A stretch of DNA of 5,033 nt from an uncultured Chromatiaceae bacterium (GTDB taxonomy: Bacteria; Pseudomonadota; Gammaproteobacteria; Enterobacterales; Alteromonadaceae), in NCBI GenBank assembly GCA_946482615.1, contig CAMLSF010000227.1:1-5033 (forward strand), read 5' to 3'. The position numbers were made by a program, and so were the translations under genes. The stretch's first letter is position 1. Each line of letters begins with the position of its first letter. Positions 4,686 through 5,033 of the stretch are shown piece by piece. A model generated the notes under the pieces. The model did not search any database, was not told the origin of the DNA, and saw only the letters and a list, made by a program, of their open reading frames with translations.

Positions 4686-5033
4686 ATGATTTTACCTGTG
4701 ATTATGGCGGGTGGCTCAGGCAGCAGATTATGGCCTTTGTCCCGTGATTTAATGCCAAAACAGTTCTTAAAGCTGGATGGTGCTCTCACCATGTTACAAG
4801 CCACTGTTATGAGGTTACAGGGCCTGAATGCAGAAGCTGCGCTGGTGATCTGTAACGAAGACCACAGATTTGTCGCTGCCGAACAGCTAAGACAAATAAA
4901 GCAGTTAAATCATAATATTATTCTGGAACCTGTTGGTCGTAATACAGCGCCTGCTATTGCGCTTGCAGCGTTCACGGCGATAAAAAAAGGTCAGGATCCG
5001 TTGTTGCTGGTGCTGGCTGCCGATCATGTGATT
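4686..5033 (+). CDS. manC: Mannose-1-phosphate guanylyltransferase (GDP-mannose pyrophosphorylase), 3' partial
   Basis: The first 116 codons are present and the frame is open to the end of the window; full enzymes of this type are usually about 470 residues. The start is supported by AAGGA at 4675-4679, six bases before the ATG. The N terminus has the nucleotidyltransferase signature [12 protein letters not shown] (9-20) followed by PKQF (24-27), which binds GTP and the catalytic metal. [15 protein letters not shown] (81-95) and the LAADHVI segment (110-116) are further ManC hallmarks. The reaction is mannose-1-phosphate plus GTP to GDP-mannose and diphosphate, in the cytoplasm, feeding mannose, fucose, rhamnose or perosamine units into O-antigen, capsule or exopolysaccharide. 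Whether a C-terminal phosphomannose isomerase (cupin) domain follows, as in bifunctional AlgA/XanB/ManC enzymes, cannot be seen. It probably heads a rightward polysaccharide operon. Confidence 0.92.
   Translation, partial: MILPVIMAGGSGSRLWPLSRDLMPKQFLKLDGALTMLQATVMRLQGLNAEAALVICNEDHRFVAAEQLRQIKQLNHNIILEPVGRNTAPAIALAAFTAIKKGQDPLLLVLAADHVI

Noticed and set aside
4442..4804. Minus-strand open frame of 120 codons overlapping the start of manC
   Set aside because: It is antisense to clear ManC motifs ([12 protein letters not shown]), and its product shows no recognisable domain or signal. It is a shadow frame.

Overview
The window looks like a piece of a Gram-negative gammaproteobacterial chromosome. 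The grounds are a secreted repeat protein with a GlyGly-CTERM-like tail (rhombosortase type), an outer-membrane beta-barrel ending in a C-terminal Phe, good Shine-Dalgarno sites, one clear intrinsic terminator, and the start of a ManC-type GDP-mannose synthesis gene. The gene styles resemble marine or freshwater Alteromonadales/Rheinheimera-like bacteria, but that is an impression, not a search result. I see no insertion sequence, tRNA, rRNA, CRISPR array or phage gene.

Bases 1-2964 (+) hold the 3' part (987 codons visible) of a very large exported surface protein; its start lies upstream. In order it has a truncated tandem-95/cadherin-like repeat, a HYR-like domain, a Calx-beta-like domain, a PKD/Ig-like domain, a short calcium-binding Asp-rich (thrombospondin type 3-like) linker, a choice-of-anchor U-like region with all four cysteines, two exactly 90-residue tandem-95 repeats, a GlyGly-CTERM-like sorting tail, and then, in the same frame, a second hydrophobic segment and an OmpA-like outer-membrane barrel. 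The junction is the most unusual part of the window. The Arg cluster that ends the sorting tail is also the n-region of a typical Sec signal peptide, and an AGGAG plus ATG sits exactly there. The locus may therefore encode an adhesin and a separate barrel protein as a nested in-frame pair, or as a polyprotein split by two proteases. An intrinsic terminator follows at about 2987-3015.

Bases 3016-3411 contain a small monocistronic gene for a 74-residue membrane protein with a PGLGQ..QGR motif (3125-3349). It is followed by a stem-loop in the gap between convergent genes.

Bases 3415-4335 (-) encode a 306-residue protein of DUF6492 type, probably a GT-A-fold glycosyltransferase. A 350-base AT-rich divergent intergenic region follows. 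At 4686 (+) the first 116 codons of a mannose-1-phosphate guanylyltransferase (manC type) begin and run off the window. The glycosyltransferase-like gene and manC suggest the edge of a surface-polysaccharide locus that extends to the right. With the adhesin/barrel locus on the left, the window is about cell-surface construction, though nothing in the sequence ties the two halves functionally.
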